From: Streptomyces himalayensis subsp. himalayensis
Lineage (GTDB): Bacteria; Actinomycetota; Actinomycetes; Streptomycetales; Streptomycetaceae
Assembly (NCBI RefSeq): GCF_013778455.1
Contig: NZ_JACEHE010000010.1
Span: 202,359-266,358, forward strand
Direction of reading: 5' to 3'
Length of the DNA: 64,000 bases
Positions 34,475 through 42,951 of the stretch are shown here, one piece after another; positions within the stretch are counted from its first letter, which is position 1, and every line of letters begins with the position of its first letter. A program made the translations under genes and the position numbers. The notes beneath the pieces are model-generated. The model was not told the origin of the DNA. It searched no databases and saw nothing but the letters and a program-made list of their open reading frames with translations.

Positions 34475-34480
34475 TATTCT
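34475..34480 (+). promoter_or_regulatory. possible -10 element of the riboswitch RNA
   Basis: TATTCT lies about 11 bases before the first paired base of the TPP riboswitch, in an unusually AT-rich stretch (34290-34490). No convincing -35 hexamer is seen. The upstream part, 34210-34474, holds no gene. Confidence 0.35.
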
Positions 34481-34490
34481 AGGAAGTGGC

Positions 34491-34679
34491 CTACGGGACG
34501 AGCGAGGGAGTTCGACCGTTGTAGCCGACTTTGGCGAGAAGCTTCGGCTTCCGCTGAGGCCGACGTCGACGGTCGGGCTGAGAGGCCTGAAGGTCGGAGG
34601 ACCGAGAGGTCCAAAGACTGGAAGGCGACCCCCAGTCACCTGATCCGGGCAATACCGGCGAAGGGAGCCCGTCTCGTAG
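34491..34679 (+). ncRNA. TPP (thiamine pyrophosphate) riboswitch without an adjacent thiamine gene
   Basis: The conserved aptamer parts are all present in order. They are GAGGGAG (34504-34510); the P3 stem CGACCGT (34513-34519) with ACGGTCG (34569-34575); the GGCTGAGAGG junction (34576-34585); and the 3' half CACCTGATCCGGGC AATACCGGCG AAGGGAG (34637-34667). A 12-13-bp closing stem pairs 34491-34503 with 34667-34679. A small hairpin GCGGCC-TGA-GGCCGC (34699-34713) follows and could be part of the switch. In Streptomyces these control thiamine synthesis or uptake. Here the next 80 bases lead straight into the 3' end of a gene on the opposite strand, and the only sense frame is a 43-codon ORF at 34690. 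Confidence 0.88.
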
Positions 34680-34735
34680 GTCATTTCCATGCCCGCGAGC
34701 GGCCTGAGGCCGCCCGGCGGGATCAGCGCTCGCGC

Positions 34736-34771
34736 ATGTGATCAGCCCATGCGCTATGTGATCAGCCCACG
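34736..34771. repeat. 19-bp direct duplication at a gene end
   Basis: ATGTGATCAGCCCATGCGCT at 34736 is followed by ATGTGATCAGCCCACGCAC from 34755. The unit contains the stop codon region of the minus-strand gene that ends at 34762, so the gene end appears duplicated. Confidence 0.7.
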
Positions 34772-35694
34772 CACAGGACGAGCAGGCAGACGTGCACCGG
34801 TGAGGTCGCAGTCGGAGCGGGGTCCGTAGTGGGCGTGTCCTGGGCGGGGCCGGACGTCGTCTCCGCCGAAGGCGTGGTCGTCCGGGGCGCCGCGTCGCTC
34901 TGCTGGGAGGGCTCTTCGCCGTTCGTCGCCGGTGTCGTGCGCGGCTGCGGGCTTGTGGTGGGGGTGGGGCGGGCAGCGGTAGCGGCGGTGTTCCGCGGCC
35001 GACTCGTCGTCGGGGTGGCGGTCGGCTCCGGAGTGGCGGCCCTCGGCGGGGTGTCGGCCTTGTCCGGGTCGGCGTCGGCGCTGTGATCGCGGGCGGCAGG
35101 CTTGGCCTCCGACGGGCCTGCGTCCGCTTCGGTGGCCCAGGGTGCCGGGTCCGGGGCCGATGCCGCCCGTGCGGGGCCGCCGGACGGTCCGTCCGGCAGT
35201 GCGGCGATCGTCAGCCCGCCGCCGACGATAGCCACCGCCGACACGACAGCGGCACGGCGCCGCTTCTTCTTCCACAGCGCCAGTTGGCGCCGCCGGGCAG
35301 CACGGCCCGTACGGGCCTGAGCGCCGGAGCCGGCCGGGACGGCGTACTCGGAGCTGCCGGTCTGCAGATCGTCCGCCGCGTCCTCCGCGCTCGCGCCCTC
35401 AGCCCCGTCGATACGGAGGCTCTCCGCGTCGTCACGGAGGCCCTCCGCGCCGATACGGAAGCTTTCCGTATCGCTGGAGAAGCGCTCTGTGTCGGCGCGG
35501 AAGGCTGTCCTCTCGGTACCGAAGGCCGCCGTCTCGGTGTCGAACGCGGCACCGGGGTCGAAGATCGGCGCAATCGGCGCTGCGGCGCGGGGGCGGCGAT
35601 GGCTCGGCGGGGCGATGTCCGGCGCGTATGCGCCGCACCCAGGGCACACCAGTGCCCCGTTGAGGGTCCGACGGCATGAGTCGCAGTAGTCCAT
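34762..35694 (-). CDS. zinc-ribbon, single-pass membrane protein with heptad repeats
   Basis: This 310-aa protein starts with a zinc ribbon (CDSC at residues 4-7, CPGC at 17-20). Seven 7-residue repeats follow at about 51-99 (FDTETAA, FGTERTA, FRADTER, FSSDTES and so on). A basic segment WKKKRRRA precedes a membrane helix AVVSAVAIVGGGLTIAAL at about 148-165, and the tail is a 130-residue Pro/Thr/Ala-rich extracellular region ending VHVCLLVLCVG. The topology would put the ribbon inside the cell. No catalytic domain is recognised. Confidence 0.75.
   Translation of the reverse strand: MDYCDSCRRTLNGALVCPGCGAYAPDIAPPSHRRPRAAAPIAPIFDPGAAFDTETAAFGTERTAFRADTERFSSDTESFRIGAEGLRDDAESLRIDGAEGASAEDAADDLQTGSSEYAVPAGSGAQARTGRAARRRQLALWKKKRRRAAVVSAVAIVGGGLTIAALPDGPSGGPARAASAPDPAPWATEADAGPSEAKPAARDHSADADPDKADTPPRAATPEPTATPTTSRPRNTAATAARPTPTTSPQPRTTPATNGEEPSQQSDAAPRTTTPSAETTSGPAQDTPTTDPAPTATSPVHVCLLVLCVG
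35395..35545. repeat. 21-bp tandem repeats encoding heptads
   Basis: The DNA behind residues 51-99 of the zinc-ribbon membrane protein is a run of seven degenerate 21-bp units, each encoding F/L-x-x-(D/E)-x-x-x. Confidence 0.7.
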
Positions 35695-35999
35695 CGCGAT
35701 CTTTCTGTGCTGTCTGCGCCACCAGGGGCGGCACCGGCGAGCTTTTCAGTTCGCACGCGGGATCGAACGCGCAGCAACGGTAACGTCACCTGCCGAAGGC
35801 TTTGCGAAGCCCCTGTGGTGCTTGTGCAAAGGTTGTGCGTCGGTCAGCCCTGCGGCGACTCTCCGGGGTGCGCGACGCGGCGCTCGATGCCGTATGCCGT
35901 CCCCTCGGATGTTGTTCACTCCTCGCCCTCCTGGTACGGGCCGTCAGTTCACGCCATGTCGGGACATTGGCGGGCCGCAGACCACCAGGAGGATGTGCG
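35695..35999. other. intergenic region between divergent genes
   Basis: This 305-base space contains both promoters of the divergent zinc-ribbon and metallophosphatase genes. I see a local repeat of GAAGGCTTTGCGAAGC type at about 35793-35810, but no gene, hairpin or strong operator. Confidence 0.5.
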
Positions 36000-37016
36000 A
36001 TGAGATCGTGGCGCCGTGCCGCTTCGGCAGCGATTGCCCTCAGTGCGTTGTCCCTTGCTCTTTCGGCCCAGCCTGCGTCCGCCGGGCCTGAAGACCGGCC
36101 CTTCACCTTCGCGGTGATCGGCGACATCCCGTACGGCGACGCCCAGGCCGCCGAGTTCCCGAAGGTCGTGGCCCAGATCAACGCCGACCCTGATGTACAA
36201 CTCGTGGGCCACCTCGGTGACATCAAGAGCGGCTCGACCCGCTGCAGCGACGAGTACTTCCGGTTCATCAGGTCGGAGTTCGACAAGTTCGAGGATCCGC
36301 TGGTCTACACGCCCGGCGACAACGAGTGGACCGACTGCCACCGGCCCAGCGCGGGACCGTACAACCCGCTGGAGCGGCTGGACGCCATCCGGGACGTGTT
36401 CTTCGCCCGGCCGGGCTGGACGCTAGGGCAGGACAGTGTCCGCGTGGCCTCGGGGGCCGAGGCGGGCTACCCCGAGAACGTCTCGTACCGGCGAGCCGGT
36501 GTGGCGTTCGCAGCCGTGCACATCGTCGGCAGCAACAACGGCATGGCGCCGTGGACGGGCAGCACCGCGGCGACGCCCGAGCAGGCCGCGGAGGTCAAGG
36601 GACGTACGGCCGCGGCCGTGCAGCTGATCCGCGACACCTTCGACCAGGCCCGCCGTCACCACAACAAGGCGGTCACCCTGCTCACTCAGGCCGACATGTT
36701 CGACCCGACCGTCACGGACCCCGCCTTCGCCAACTACGACGCGTTCCAGCCGATCGTCCGGACGATCGCCGAGGAGTCGGCCCGGTTCGACGGGCAGGTG
36801 TACCTGCTCAACGGCGACAGCCACGTCTACAACAGCGACAAGCCGCTGGACACCGGCTCCAAGTGGCTCGCCTTCTACGGCGTCACGACCGCCGCCCCGA
36901 ACCTCTCCCGCGTCACCGTCGACGGGTCGAACAACGGCACCAACTACCTGAAGGTCACCGTCGACCCGGGAAGCAAGCAGGTCCTGGCATGGACGCGGGT
37001 GCCCTTCACCTTCTGA
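36000..37016 (+). CDS. secreted metallophosphoesterase
   Basis: This 338-aa protein with a signal peptide (SALSLALSAQPASA) has a calcineurin-like fold. It contains the metal-ligand motifs FAVIGDIPYGD, GHLGDIKSG and TPGDNEWTDC in the N-terminal half, and LLNGDSHVY near the end. Residue GDNEW is the GDNE-type block III. The ATG at 36000 has AGGAGG 9 bases upstream. The phosphoester substrate is unknown. It is convergent with the dehydrogenase gene and separated from it by a strong hairpin. Confidence 0.9.
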   Translation: MRSWRRAASAAIALSALSLALSAQPASAGPEDRPFTFAVIGDIPYGDAQAAEFPKVVAQINADPDVQLVGHLGDIKSGSTRCSDEYFRFIRSEFDKFEDPLVYTPGDNEWTDCHRPSAGPYNPLERLDAIRDVFFARPGWTLGQDSVRVASGAEAGYPENVSYRRAGVAFAAVHIVGSNNGMAPWTGSTAATPEQAAEVKGRTAAAVQLIRDTFDQARRHHNKAVTLLTQADMFDPTVTDPAFANYDAFQPIVRTIAEESARFDGQVYLLNGDSHVYNSDKPLDTGSKWLAFYGVTTAAPNLSRVTVDGSNNGTNYLKVTVDPGSKQVLAWTRVPFTF

Positions 37017-37036
37017 GTCATCTTTCCGAACGTGCC

Positions 37037-37075
37037 GTCGTCGGCCCCTGTCCACTGTGACCAGGGGCCGACGAC
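37037..37075. terminator. bidirectional terminator
   Basis: Perfect 14-bp arms GTCGTCGGCCCCTG (37037-37050) and CAGGGGCCGACGAC (37062-37075) flank an 11-base loop between the two convergent genes. Confidence 0.8.
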
Positions 37076-37081
37076 GCACTG

Positions 37082-39199
37082 TCATTCGGCAATCGGCGTT
37101 CCCGTGACCTTCAACTCGCGCAGCCGCCCGATGTTGTCGAACGACCCGAAGCCGACCCGGCCGGAGGTCAGCGTCGTGTCGACGGCGGTCATCAGGGGCC
37201 GGTTCGACCCGTCGACGTAGACCGCGATCTCACCGGTGCCGGGGCAGTGCACCACGCGCACGGTGTGCCAGGCCGTGTCCGTGATGGCCGGTGGCGCGCC
37301 GGTGCGGCCGTTCCACTGGTCCTCGATCCGCTTCCGGTCGGCATCGTTCACCACGAAGATCCCGTTGTGCGGATAGATCGTGTTGTCCGTCGAGAGATGC
37401 GCATAATTGAACTTCGTGTCCGACTGATGGCCGAACACGATGATCACGTCCCGGTTGGTGACTTCGACCGGGGTGTCGAGGCGCACCTCGCCCTCGATCC
37501 GTACCGGCCCGAAGCGGGGACCGGCGGTCAGCACGGCGTACTCGAACGGCCGCCGAGGGCCGGGGCGTTGGGCTCCGGCTTCGGCGAGGATCACCTCACT
37601 GCCCGGGAAACGCCACTTGGCGGGCGTCACCGGGGCCCAGTTCTCCGCGCCCATGACGTCGGCGACCTTGGTGTCGCCGGTGTCGCAGGAGGCGAACGTC
37701 CGCGTGCCGGTGACCTTCCAGATCTTGCCGTTCGCCTTGGAGAGCAGATAGAGCTCGCCCTCGGCGTCGCGGCCGAATCGCAGGTCGACCCGGTCGTCAC
37801 CGGCCAGGTCCTGCATCGTCACGCGCTTGCCGCTCTCGTCGTACACCATGAGCTCGTAGAGGGGCGCGAGGTCCCCGCTGCCCCTCCGCAGCTTCGCGGA
37901 CTCGGCGTAGAGCAGCCGGCCGTCGACGAGGTCGCCGAAGATGTACGCGCCCTGCAGCTCCGGCATTGACTGCCCGCGGTAGACGAAGCCACCCACGATG
38001 GCCCGTCCGACGTCGGAGGTGCAGTTCCAGCCGGCGGGCGGGTCATGGTCGTAGGCGGCCACGGGGTACGTGTAGCCGTACCGTGCGTCGTCCTCGGGGA
38101 GCGGGAGGATGCGGGCGCAGGGATCGGTGGCCGTCTTGTCGAAGACGAAGGCGCCTTCGCGTTCGCTCCAGCCGAGGTTGTCGCCCGCGCGCACCTCGTA
38201 GACCGACTCGATGGCGTGCTCGCCGATATGGCCCAGATACATCCGGTGGCTCCCGGCCGGGTCCCAGCTGAAGCGGTGCGGGTCGCGCATGCCGTACGCG
38301 TAGATCTCGCCCAGCGCGCCCGGTGTGCCGGTGAACGGGTTGGCGGCCGGGATGCCGTACTTGCCGTTGGCGCTGTCGCTGCCGCGCGGGTCGATGCGCA
38401 GGATCTTGCCGTGCGGCCGCGACAGGTTCTGCGGCTCGGTGTTTCTGGCTCCCTGGCCGCCGTCGCCGACGGCGACGTACAGCAGTCCGTAGTCCTTGTC
38501 GTCGGGCTGGGCGGTCGGGTTGAAGTCGATCTGCTGGATGCCGTGGATCTGGCCCGTGAACCCGATGCGGAGGAGTTCGCGGCGGGTGCCGCTGAAGGTG
38601 TCGGCGGCGGGGTCGTCGGCGGTCCACTCGGTGATGATGCCGTGGAAGTTGGTGTTCGTGGCCTGCCGCATGTCGGGCTGGGCGGTGGTGGCGGTGGCGG
38701 CTTCGGTGTGGACGGTGTAGAAGCGGCCGTTCTTCTTGAAGCCGGGGTCGAAGGTGACGAAGCCGAAGCCCTGGCCGAGGCCGCGGCTGGCGAAGAAGGC
38801 GGGGGCGAAGGTGGCGGCGATGTCCAGATAAACGTGCGGCTTGCCGTCTTCGACGAGGTAGAGCTTGCCGTTGAGGTCGGGGACGGCCATGCGGCCCGAT
38901 CCGTCGGGGAGTTCGCTCAGGTAGTTGATACGGGCGTGGCGGACCAGCCGTGGATCGGTGACCGGTCCCGGGGGCGGATCGGTCTTCGGGAAGGAGGCGA
39001 ACTCCTCGACGGTCAGCCCGATGCCGGAGGCCGCGGGCCGCTCGGGTATGGGGTCCGTGAGGGCCTCCGCAGCCCGCGCCGTGGGGGCGGGCAGGGCCAC
39101 CAGGGCGGAGAGGACCAGGGCGAGTGCGAGGAAGGGGATCAGCAGGAGCGGTCTGTGCAGGCTGTTGGAGGGTCTTGGTACGTCGGCGGGTCTGGGCAT
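37082..39199 (-). CDS. secreted PQQ-type sugar dehydrogenase with C-terminal LamG-like domain
   Basis: This 705-aa exported protein starts with a signal peptide (LALALVLSALVALPAPTARA). Residues 60-500 are a six-bladed sorbosone/glucose dehydrogenase propeller with LGQGFGFVTFDP, YVAVGDGGQG and YAYGMRDPHRFSWDP, typical of the soluble PQQ enzymes. The last 200 residues form a concanavalin-like (DUF1080/LamG-type) domain that may bind polysaccharide. The cofactor is not proven and no PQQ synthesis genes are nearby. The ATG at 39199 lies just after the LamG stop with GAAGGAG spanning the junction, so both proteins are cotranslated. Confidence 0.85.
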   Translation of the reverse strand: MPRPADVPRPSNSLHRPLLLIPFLALALVLSALVALPAPTARAAEALTDPIPERPAASGIGLTVEEFASFPKTDPPPGPVTDPRLVRHARINYLSELPDGSGRMAVPDLNGKLYLVEDGKPHVYLDIAATFAPAFFASRGLGQGFGFVTFDPGFKKNGRFYTVHTEAATATTAQPDMRQATNTNFHGIITEWTADDPAADTFSGTRRELLRIGFTGQIHGIQQIDFNPTAQPDDKDYGLLYVAVGDGGQGARNTEPQNLSRPHGKILRIDPRGSDSANGKYGIPAANPFTGTPGALGEIYAYGMRDPHRFSWDPAGSHRMYLGHIGEHAIESVYEVRAGDNLGWSEREGAFVFDKTATDPCARILPLPEDDARYGYTYPVAAYDHDPPAGWNCTSDVGRAIVGGFVYRGQSMPELQGAYIFGDLVDGRLLYAESAKLRRGSGDLAPLYELMVYDESGKRVTMQDLAGDDRVDLRFGRDAEGELYLLSKANGKIWKVTGTRTFASCDTGDTKVADVMGAENWAPVTPAKWRFPGSEVILAEAGAQRPGPRRPFEYAVLTAGPRFGPVRIEGEVRLDTPVEVTNRDVIIVFGHQSDTKFNYAHLSTDNTIYPHNGIFVVNDADRKRIEDQWNGRTGAPPAITDTAWHTVRVVHCPGTGEIAVYVDGSNRPLMTAVDTTLTSGRVGFGSFDNIGRLRELKVTGTPIAE

Positions 39200-39203
39200 G
39201 GTG

Positions 39204-40169
39204 TCACTCCTTCGTGGTCACCAGTCGGTACTGACCCCGTATCAGGTCGCCGTCCACGGCGTGGTCCAGGAACATCAGGTCGTCCATGCGGCAGTTGCAG
39301 GGGTTCTGCTCGCGTGTGTCCTGCGGGAAGCTGCCGCCGATCTTGATGCCCCGGGGGTCGGTGTCGGAGGTGCGGTGCGGCCCGGGACCTGCGAGGTCCC
39401 ACGGATCGCCGGACAGTGCGTAGAAGCCGTCCAGCGGCTCGCCGTTGCGGTACAGCGCCATGGCGCCGGTGTTGAAGTCGAAGGTCGCGGCGAGGAAGAC
39501 CCACTCGTCGGGCGGCAGCAGGGTGCGCCAGTCCTGGGAGGCGGCGAAGGTCTGGGAGCTCGCGCCGTCGATACGCCGGCCGAGGGCCACGAGGCGCAGC
39601 TCGCCGTTCACGTTGATGAGTTCCAGCAGGGCGCGGACCGCGTGGCCGTCGGAGTCCCCGGAGAGGACCCCGGCCAGGCCGATGGCGTTGAACAGGTCGC
39701 TCGGGTTCGCCGTGTTGGTGTTGGGGCTGGGGTTCTGGCCGGTCATCTTGAACCACCCCATGACGGTGGTCCCCTTGACAGAGTTGAAGGCGTTCAGGCT
39801 CGGCACGCCGGAAGGCCCGTACACACCGGCCTTCCAGTCGTCGTTGCCCGCCGCGTCCGGATTCACCTGCTTGACCTGGACGGACGTCCGGCTGCCGCGG
39901 TGTGCTCCGTCGGCCGTGCGCATCTGCGCGCCGCCGTTGACGAGGTCGATGTCGGTGCCGGAGAAGCCCTGGTCCTGTTCCCGGGAGGGGCTGTCGGCGA
40001 CGGGATGTTCGAAGTCGTAGTGAGCGGCGAGGTGGGGTCTGAGTCCGGGATGTACGGCGGGCGGTGGCCCGCCGTCGTCGCGGGCCCCGGCCGGTGCCGC
40101 CGCCAGAGCCGTGAAGGCTGTCAGGAGAGCGGCGAGCGCCGCTCCCGCGTACCGTCTGCGCTTGAACAT
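39204..40169 (-). CDS. secreted LamG/concanavalin-like domain protein
   Basis: This 321-aa exported protein has a signal peptide (LAALLTAFTALAAAPAGA) followed by a jelly-roll domain with AHYDFEHP at its start, TVMGWFKMTG, and the SFPQDTREQN...CRMDDLMFLDHAV ending typical of LamG domains. It is probably a sugar-binding or adhesion partner for the dehydrogenase encoded 5 bases downstream. The ATG at 40169 has AAAGGAG upstream. No catalytic residues are seen. Confidence 0.8.
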   Translation of the reverse strand: MFKRRRYAGAALAALLTAFTALAAAPAGARDDGGPPPAVHPGLRPHLAAHYDFEHPVADSPSREQDQGFSGTDIDLVNGGAQMRTADGAHRGSRTSVQVKQVNPDAAGNDDWKAGVYGPSGVPSLNAFNSVKGTTVMGWFKMTGQNPSPNTNTANPSDLFNAIGLAGVLSGDSDGHAVRALLELINVNGELRLVALGRRIDGASSQTFAASQDWRTLLPPDEWVFLAATFDFNTGAMALYRNGEPLDGFYALSGDPWDLAGPGPHRTSDTDPRGIKIGGSFPQDTREQNPCNCRMDDLMFLDHAVDGDLIRGQYRLVTTKE

Positions 40170-40233
40170 GTCACTCGCTCCTTTGCGAGCAGTGGTCCGA
40201 GCAGTGGTGCGTGGCGGTGACAGGTCACCGCCT

Positions 40234-41106
40234 TCACCGCTTGGGCGAGGCGGGAGGCTGCGCCGGCCGCCCCCCGAGATAGAGCTCGCCGAGCTGCGGG
40301 TCGGCGAGCAACTCACGTGCGGGCCCGGTGATATGGACACGGCCGAGGTCCAGTACGCATCCGATGTCGGCGGTCTCCAGGGCGCGGCGGGCGTTCTGCT
40401 CGACGAGCAGCACGGCCGTGCCCGCCTCCCGCATCCGTACGATCTGGTCGAAGACGATGCTCGTCGCTTTCGGGTCGAGCCCCATGGACGGCTCGTCGAG
40501 CAGCACCACCCTGGGCCTGACCATCAGCGAGCGGGCGAACTCCACCTGCTTCTGCTGCCCACCGGAGAGCAGCCCGGCGAGGCTCGTCCAGCGCTCGGCG
40601 ACGAGGGGGAAGAGGTCGCGTACGAACTCGACCCGCTCGGCGACGACCGCCTTGTCCTTGATCGTGTAGCCGCCGAGGAGCACGTTCTCGGCGACCGTCA
40701 TCTCGCGGAAGACGCTGTGGCCTTGGAGGACATGGGCCACTCCCGCGGCGAGCAGTCGCTGCGGCCCGCGGCCGGTGACGTCCTCGCCGTCGACCAGGAC
40801 CCGGCCGGAGCGCGGCGCCAGCAGCCCGCTGGCCACCTTCAGCACGGTCGACTTGCCCGCGCCGTTCGGTCCGACCAGGCAGACGACGGCTCCGGCGGGC
40901 ACCCGCACCGTCAGGCCGCGCAGCACCAGGGCCGCCCGTCCGTATCCGGCGCGGATGTCGTCGAGTTCGAGGAGGAAGTCGGAGGCGGAGGAGACAGGGT
41001 CGGAGACAGATCCGGAATCGGGGGAGACAGATCCGGAATCCGGGGAGACAGAGCCGGAAGCAGGGGAGACAGATCCGGAGACAGGGGAGACAGAGTCAGA
41101 CGCCAA
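40234..41106 (-). CDS. livF: branched-chain amino-acid-type ABC transporter ATP-binding protein (LivF-like)
   Basis: This 290-aa ATPase of the Liv family has Walker A GPNGAGKST at about residue 79, Q-loop HVLQGHSVF, signature LLSGGQQKQVEFARSL and Walker B VVLLDEPSMGLDP. The only available start is TTG at 41106, overlapping the upstream gene by 11 bases. The first 43 residues are not part of the family: they are four and a half copies of SVSPxSG, encoded by 21-bp DNA repeats, so a novel low-complexity extension has been added. It energises the Liv transporter that follows in the operon order. Confidence 0.9.
   Translation of the reverse strand: MASDSVSPVSGSVSPASGSVSPDSGSVSPDSGSVSDPVSSASDFLLELDDIRAGYGRAALVLRGLTVRVPAGAVVCLVGPNGAGKSTVLKVASGLLAPRSGRVLVDGEDVTGRGPQRLLAAGVAHVLQGHSVFREMTVAENVLLGGYTIKDKAVVAERVEFVRDLFPLVAERWTSLAGLLSGGQQKQVEFARSLMVRPRVVLLDEPSMGLDPKATSIVFDQIVRMREAGTAVLLVEQNARRALETADIGCVLDLGRVHITGPARELLADPQLGELYLGGRPAQPPASPKR
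40990..41094. repeat. 21-bp tandem repeats at the 5' end of livF
   Basis: Four complete 21-bp units and one partial unit (TCTGTCTCCCC followed by GATTCCGGA or similar) encode SVSPVSG, SVSPASG, SVSPDSG, SVSPDSG and SVSDPVS. The downstream part of the gene is normal. Copy number could vary between strains. Confidence 0.85.
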
Positions 41107-41845
41107 GGTATGCCCCGAGGACTCGTTCGTCGGACTGGATCACCGAGGGCGGGCCTTCCGCGATCGGTCGGCCGCGGTCGAACACGACGACGTGGTCACT
41201 GAGACTCATCACCATGTCCATGTTGTGTTCGACGATCAGGAACGTCCTGCCCTCGGCGTTGAGTTCGCGCACCAGATCGCAGATACGGTCGATCAGCGCG
41301 GGGTTCACTCCGCCCGCCGGTTCGTCCAGCAGGATCAGATCGGGATCGCTCATCAGCACCCCGGCCAGTTCGAGGAGCTTCTGCTGCCCCCAGGAGAGGT
41401 TGCGGGCCTCCGCGTTCTCCAAGTGCTCGATGCCCATCCGGGTGAGCCAGCCCCGGGCCCGCTCCACCTCCTCGCGTTTACGGGCGCCCGCGAGCTGGGC
41501 GGCGAGATTCCCGGGCCGGGCGCCGACGAGCAGGTTGTCCAGCACCGTCATCCGTGGGAAGACGCGGCACAGCTGGAAGGAGCGCCCGATCCCGGCCCGC
41601 GCGATCCGGTGCGGCGGCTTGCCGGTGATGTCCCGGCCGCGGTACGTCGCCCGGCCCGAGTCCGGGCGGATCATTCCGGTGACGCAGTTGAAGAAGGTGG
41701 TCTTGCCGGAGCCGTTCGGACCGATCAGGGCGTTGACCTTGCCGTGCTGAAAGGACACGGTGGCGGCGTCCAGTGCGGTGACTCCGCCGAAGGCCTTGGT
41801 GAGCCCGACGGTCGCCAGTCCCTCCTGGCTCTCTTCCGCGCTCAC
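41096..41845 (-). CDS. livG: branched-chain amino-acid-type ABC transporter ATP-binding protein (LivG-like)
   Basis: This 249-aa partner ATPase has Walker A GPNGSGKTT at about residue 42, signature LSWGQQKLLELAGVL and Walker B LILLDEPAGGVNP, as in LivG. The start is GTG at 41845 (AGAGGTGAGG upstream), overlapping the permease stop (GTGA). With LivF it forms the ATPase pair of the transporter. Confidence 0.93.
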   Translation of the reverse strand: MSAEESQEGLATVGLTKAFGGVTALDAATVSFQHGKVNALIGPNGSGKTTFFNCVTGMIRPDSGRATYRGRDITGKPPHRIARAGIGRSFQLCRVFPRMTVLDNLLVGARPGNLAAQLAGARKREEVERARGWLTRMGIEHLENAEARNLSWGQQKLLELAGVLMSDPDLILLDEPAGGVNPALIDRICDLVRELNAEGRTFLIVEHNMDMVMSLSDHVVVFDRGRPIAEGPPSVIQSDERVLGAYLGV

Positions 41846-42951
41846 TGCCTCACCTCTCTCTTCCCGTCCGGCTGATCGTCCGTCCGGCGCTCCGATGGGG
41901 TGTCCGGGGCGTCCGCCTCGCGTTCCGCCCGCAGTTCGGCGGCGGTGACCTCACGGATCGACGTCTCGCCGGTCCGGAAGACGCGGGCGACGAGACCGGT
42001 GACGGCCGGGATGACGCCGTCCGGCATGAACATCACGACGACGCCAAGCAGGAGTCCGGCGAAGACCAGGTGCAGCGGGGTGTCCCCATACTCGACCTTG
42101 GAATACTCGAGGCCGTACCCGACGATCACGGCCCCGAGCAGCGGCCCGTAGAGATGCCGTACGCCGCCGAGGAGCGCCATCAGCACCATGTAGGAGCCGC
42201 TCAGGATCGAGAACTGGAACACCGGGTCGAGGTCGCCGAACCACAGCCCGTAGAGGCCTCCGGCCAGCGCGGTGAAGGTCGCGGACACCACGAAGACGAC
42301 GAGCTTGTACGTGTACGTGGGGGTGCCCAGCGACTGGGCCTTGTCCTCGTCCTCGCGGATCGCCTTCAGCCCCATGCCGAACCGGGACCGGTCGATGATC
42401 CACCAGGCGAGCAGTGCCACCGCGAGCAGCGCCAGGAACAGGAAGTAGAACACCTCGTGGTGCTCGGCGCGCAGCATGCCGGGGAACGGCCGCGGCACCA
42501 CCAGGCCGCGCGAGCCGCCGGTGAACGAGGCCCAGCTCTGGAAGACCAGCAGCAGGATCAGCACCAGGGCGATCGAGACGATGACGAAGGACGCGCCGCG
42601 CACCCGCAGGGCGGCATAGCCGACGGGTACGGCGAGCACGGCCACCAGGGCAGCGGCGGCGAAGAGCGCGGCGAACGAAGGCAGTTCGGCCTTGGTGACC
42701 AGCAGTCCCGTCCCGTAGGCGCCGAGTCCGGCGAAGGCACCGTGGCCCAGGGAGATGTAGCCGGTGAAGCCACCGACGAAGTTCCAGGAGGTCGAGAGCA
42801 CCGCGTAGTTGAGGATGGCGATGCCCACGGTCAGTTCGTACGGGCTCGGCACGAAGGACGGGAAGGACAGCGCGACCGCGATCCCGGCGAGCAGCGCTCC
42901 CAGCCGCAGGAACCTTCCGCTGCGGCGAAGGGCTTCAGAACCTCTGGGCAA
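41842..42951 (-). CDS. livM: branched-chain amino-acid-type ABC transporter permease (LivM-like)
   Basis: This 369-aa membrane protein has about ten hydrophobic segments and the LivM signature GHGAFAGLGAYGTGLLV. The start is TTG at 42951, inside the end of livH. No ATG or GTG occurs before the first transmembrane segment, so TTG is the only choice, with a G-rich GGGGG sequence upstream. The C-terminus has a 40-residue charged extension (EREADAPDTPSERRTDDQ). Confidence 0.92.
   Translation of the reverse strand: MPRGSEALRRSGRFLRLGALLAGIAVALSFPSFVPSPYELTVGIAILNYAVLSTSWNFVGGFTGYISLGHGAFAGLGAYGTGLLVTKAELPSFAALFAAAALVAVLAVPVGYAALRVRGASFVIVSIALVLILLLVFQSWASFTGGSRGLVVPRPFPGMLRAEHHEVFYFLFLALLAVALLAWWIIDRSRFGMGLKAIREDEDKAQSLGTPTYTYKLVVFVVSATFTALAGGLYGLWFGDLDPVFQFSILSGSYMVLMALLGGVRHLYGPLLGAVIVGYGLEYSKVEYGDTPLHLVFAGLLLGVVVMFMPDGVIPAVTGLVARVFRTGETSIREVTAAELRAEREADAPDTPSERRTDDQPDGKREVRQ

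Noticed and set aside
34343..34741. 132-aa plus-strand frame over the riboswitch
   Set aside because: It runs across conserved RNA structure and has no coding signature or ribosome-binding site.
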